From Candidatus Gastranaerophilales bacterium HUM_9 (GTDB lineage: Bacteria > Cyanobacteriota > Vampirovibrionia > Gastranaerophilales > Gastranaerophilaceae), in assembly GCA_002103075.1 (NCBI GenBank), contig DABG01000018.1, positions 248,001-312,000 on the forward strand: a stretch of 64,000 nucleotides of DNA. Direction: 5' to 3'. Positions within the stretch are counted from its first letter, which is position 1, and each line of letters starts with the position of its first letter. The notes beneath the pieces are model-generated. The model did no database searches and was not told the origin of the DNA. It saw only the letters and a list, made by a program, of their open reading frames with translations. The translations under genes and the position numbers were made by a program. Of this stretch, positions 63,296-64,000 are shown in pieces.

Positions 63296-63355
63296 AACTA
63301 CAAAATAGGCGCAAGGATAGATTAGAAAAAATTAGGAAAATATAGGATAACAAAA

Positions 63356-63386
63356 AAGGTGCTAGATAAATAGCACCTTCTTTTTT
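63356..63386. terminator. Bidirectional intrinsic terminator
   Basis: AAGGTGCTA-GATAAA-TAGCACCTT (63356-63379) with T-tracts on both strands, between the convergent 63056 gene and rpsU. Confidence 0.9.
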
Positions 63387-63403
63387 GTATAAAATAAATC
63401 TAA

Positions 63404-63577
63404 TTATGATTTTCTCTTACGAGCAGCTTCAGATTTACGTTTTCTTTTAACGCTTGGCTTTTCATATCTTTCACGTTTTTTTACTTCAGATAAAGTACCA
63501 GCTTTTTGTACTTTTTTCTTGAAACGTCTTAAAGCTACTTCTATACTTTCGTTTTCACCAACTTTAACTTCTGGCAT
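63404..63577 (-). CDS. rpsU: 30S ribosomal protein S21
   Basis: 57 residues from the ATG at 63577 (MPEVKVGENESIEVALRRFK), with GGTGG upstream; a longer start at 63631 is not supported. The middle and tail, KREKYEKPS-type with KRKRKSEAARKRKS, match S21. It binds 16S rRNA near the anti-Shine-Dalgarno region and assists initiation on mRNAs with a leader. Confidence 0.93.
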   Translation of the reverse strand: MPEVKVGENESIEVALRRFKKKVQKAGTLSEVKKRERYEKPSVKRKRKSEAARKRKS

Positions 63578-63658
63578 TCGTTTTTCACCACCTTTATTGC
63601 ATTTATTACTCAACGATAATAAAACAAACATATTCGTAAATCAAGTAATAATTAAAAC

Positions 63659-63686
63659 TTGCCAACATTTTTTCATGTTGTAATAT
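63659..63686 (+). promoter_or_regulatory. Probable zupT promoter with spacer palindrome
   Basis: TTGCCA (63659-63664), 16-base spacer, TAATAT (63681-63686). The spacer overlaps CAACAT-TTTTTC-ATGTTG (63663-63680), a possible operator; a zinc-responsive repressor would make sense but is not shown. Confidence 0.45.
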
Positions 63687-63712
63687 AAAAAATGTAAGAA
63701 AGAGGTTTAATA

Positions 63713-64000
63713 ATGTCAGAATACTTAAATACAGTATACAATCAATTACACATATATTTTGTACCTGTTTTACTATCCTTCCTAGCAGGTTTAGCAACAG
63801 TTATTGGTGGTTTTATTACATTTATTGTAAAAAAAGATAATATCAAAATGTTATCACTAGGACTTGGATTTTCAGCAGGTGTTATGATATTTTTATCATT
63901 AACAGAAATAAAAAGCTGTGCAGAAGAACTACTTACAAAATATTTTCCTAACCACTTTATGTGGTATACATTTTTAGGATTTATTTTAGGTGTATTGATT
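63713..64000 (+). CDS. zupT: ZIP family metal transporter (ZupT-like), C-terminus cut by window edge
   Basis: First 96 residues visible, starting at an ATG with AGAGG upstream. Three membrane helices: VPVLLSFLAGLATVIGGFIT, LSLGLGFSAGVMIFLSLTEI and the start of a third. The segment SFLAGLATVIGG and the SAGVMIFLSLTEI helix match ZupT zinc/metal importers. The frame is open at base 64000. Confidence 0.85.
   Translation, partial: MSEYLNTVYNQLHIYFVPVLLSFLAGLATVIGGFITFIVKKDNIKMLSLGLGFSAGVMIFLSLTEIKSCAEELLTKYFPNHFMWYTFLGFILGVLI

Noticed and set aside
1..64000. tRNA, rRNA or prophage genes
   Set aside because: No cloverleaf, rRNA segment or phage structural gene was recognised by eye; a tRNA scan would be needed to exclude tRNAs fully.

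Overview
The window is AT-rich bacterial chromosome with closely spaced genes. The best fit is a non-photosynthetic relative of the cyanobacteria (Melainabacteria/Vampirovibrionia, possibly Gastranaerophilales). The reasons are an F-type ATP synthase operon in cyanobacterial order (a, c, b', b, delta, alpha, gamma, with beta and epsilon absent from the cluster), a secreted protein with three SLH domains as in cyanobacterial-type outer envelopes, an AMIN-like exported protein, and many lineage-specific hypothetical proteins. No photosynthesis gene is seen. The assignment is an inference and no marker gene was compared.

Layout. 1-5166: a truncated lipase faces away from a tandem array of nine related small membrane proteins plus one unrelated four-helix protein. 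Six near-identical promoter cassettes drive the array and place the start codon 6-7 bases after the -10 box. 5264-16892 (minus): a SIS-domain sugar-phosphate enzyme, a GT2 glycosyltransferase, the ATP synthase operon, adenine deaminase, an MFS exporter and a zinc dehydrogenase. 17065-23480: an AMIN-like protein, dCMP deaminase, FliJ-like protein, a GAF-GGDEF-HD-GYP c-di-GMP protein, an iron-type alcohol dehydrogenase and a YkgJ-type cysteine-cluster protein. 23586-32173: a 1489-residue HD-domain protein, two mini-ORFs, several lineage-type hypotheticals and a solute-binding protein. 32604-35443: the SLH protein and a RAYT-type (REP-associated) transposase. 35638-43345: thioredoxin-like, zinc-ribbon, RdgB, inactive-type M16, family 4 UDG and GH77 proteins. 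43607-48180: a helicase-nuclease fusion overlapping a TPR-glycosyltransferase gene. 48902-64000: housekeeping genes (YchF, MgtE, DeoC, NrnA-like, DAACS symporter, IleS, S21, ZupT start) and two glycosyltransferases.

Two patterns run across the window. First, a REP-like palindrome (core GTTGGGGTGGAAACCCCAAC) occurs in about nine good copies within larger mosaics of other repeated hairpins. It fills most long intergenic gaps, including two inside the ATP synthase operon, and one copy lies in frame inside the RAYT gene. Second, several genes outside the array (22938-23480, 31130-32173, 50845-52212) also have a -10 box 6-7 bases before the start codon, suggesting that leaderless mRNA is common here.

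Functionally the window mixes energy conversion (ATP synthase), purine and deoxynucleotide salvage or repair (Ade, dCMP deaminase, DeoC, RdgB, UDG), glucan metabolism (GH77), envelope building (glycosyltransferases, SLH, BrkB-like) and transport (MgtE, DAACS, ZupT, MFS). No tRNA, rRNA, CRISPR array or prophage was recognised.
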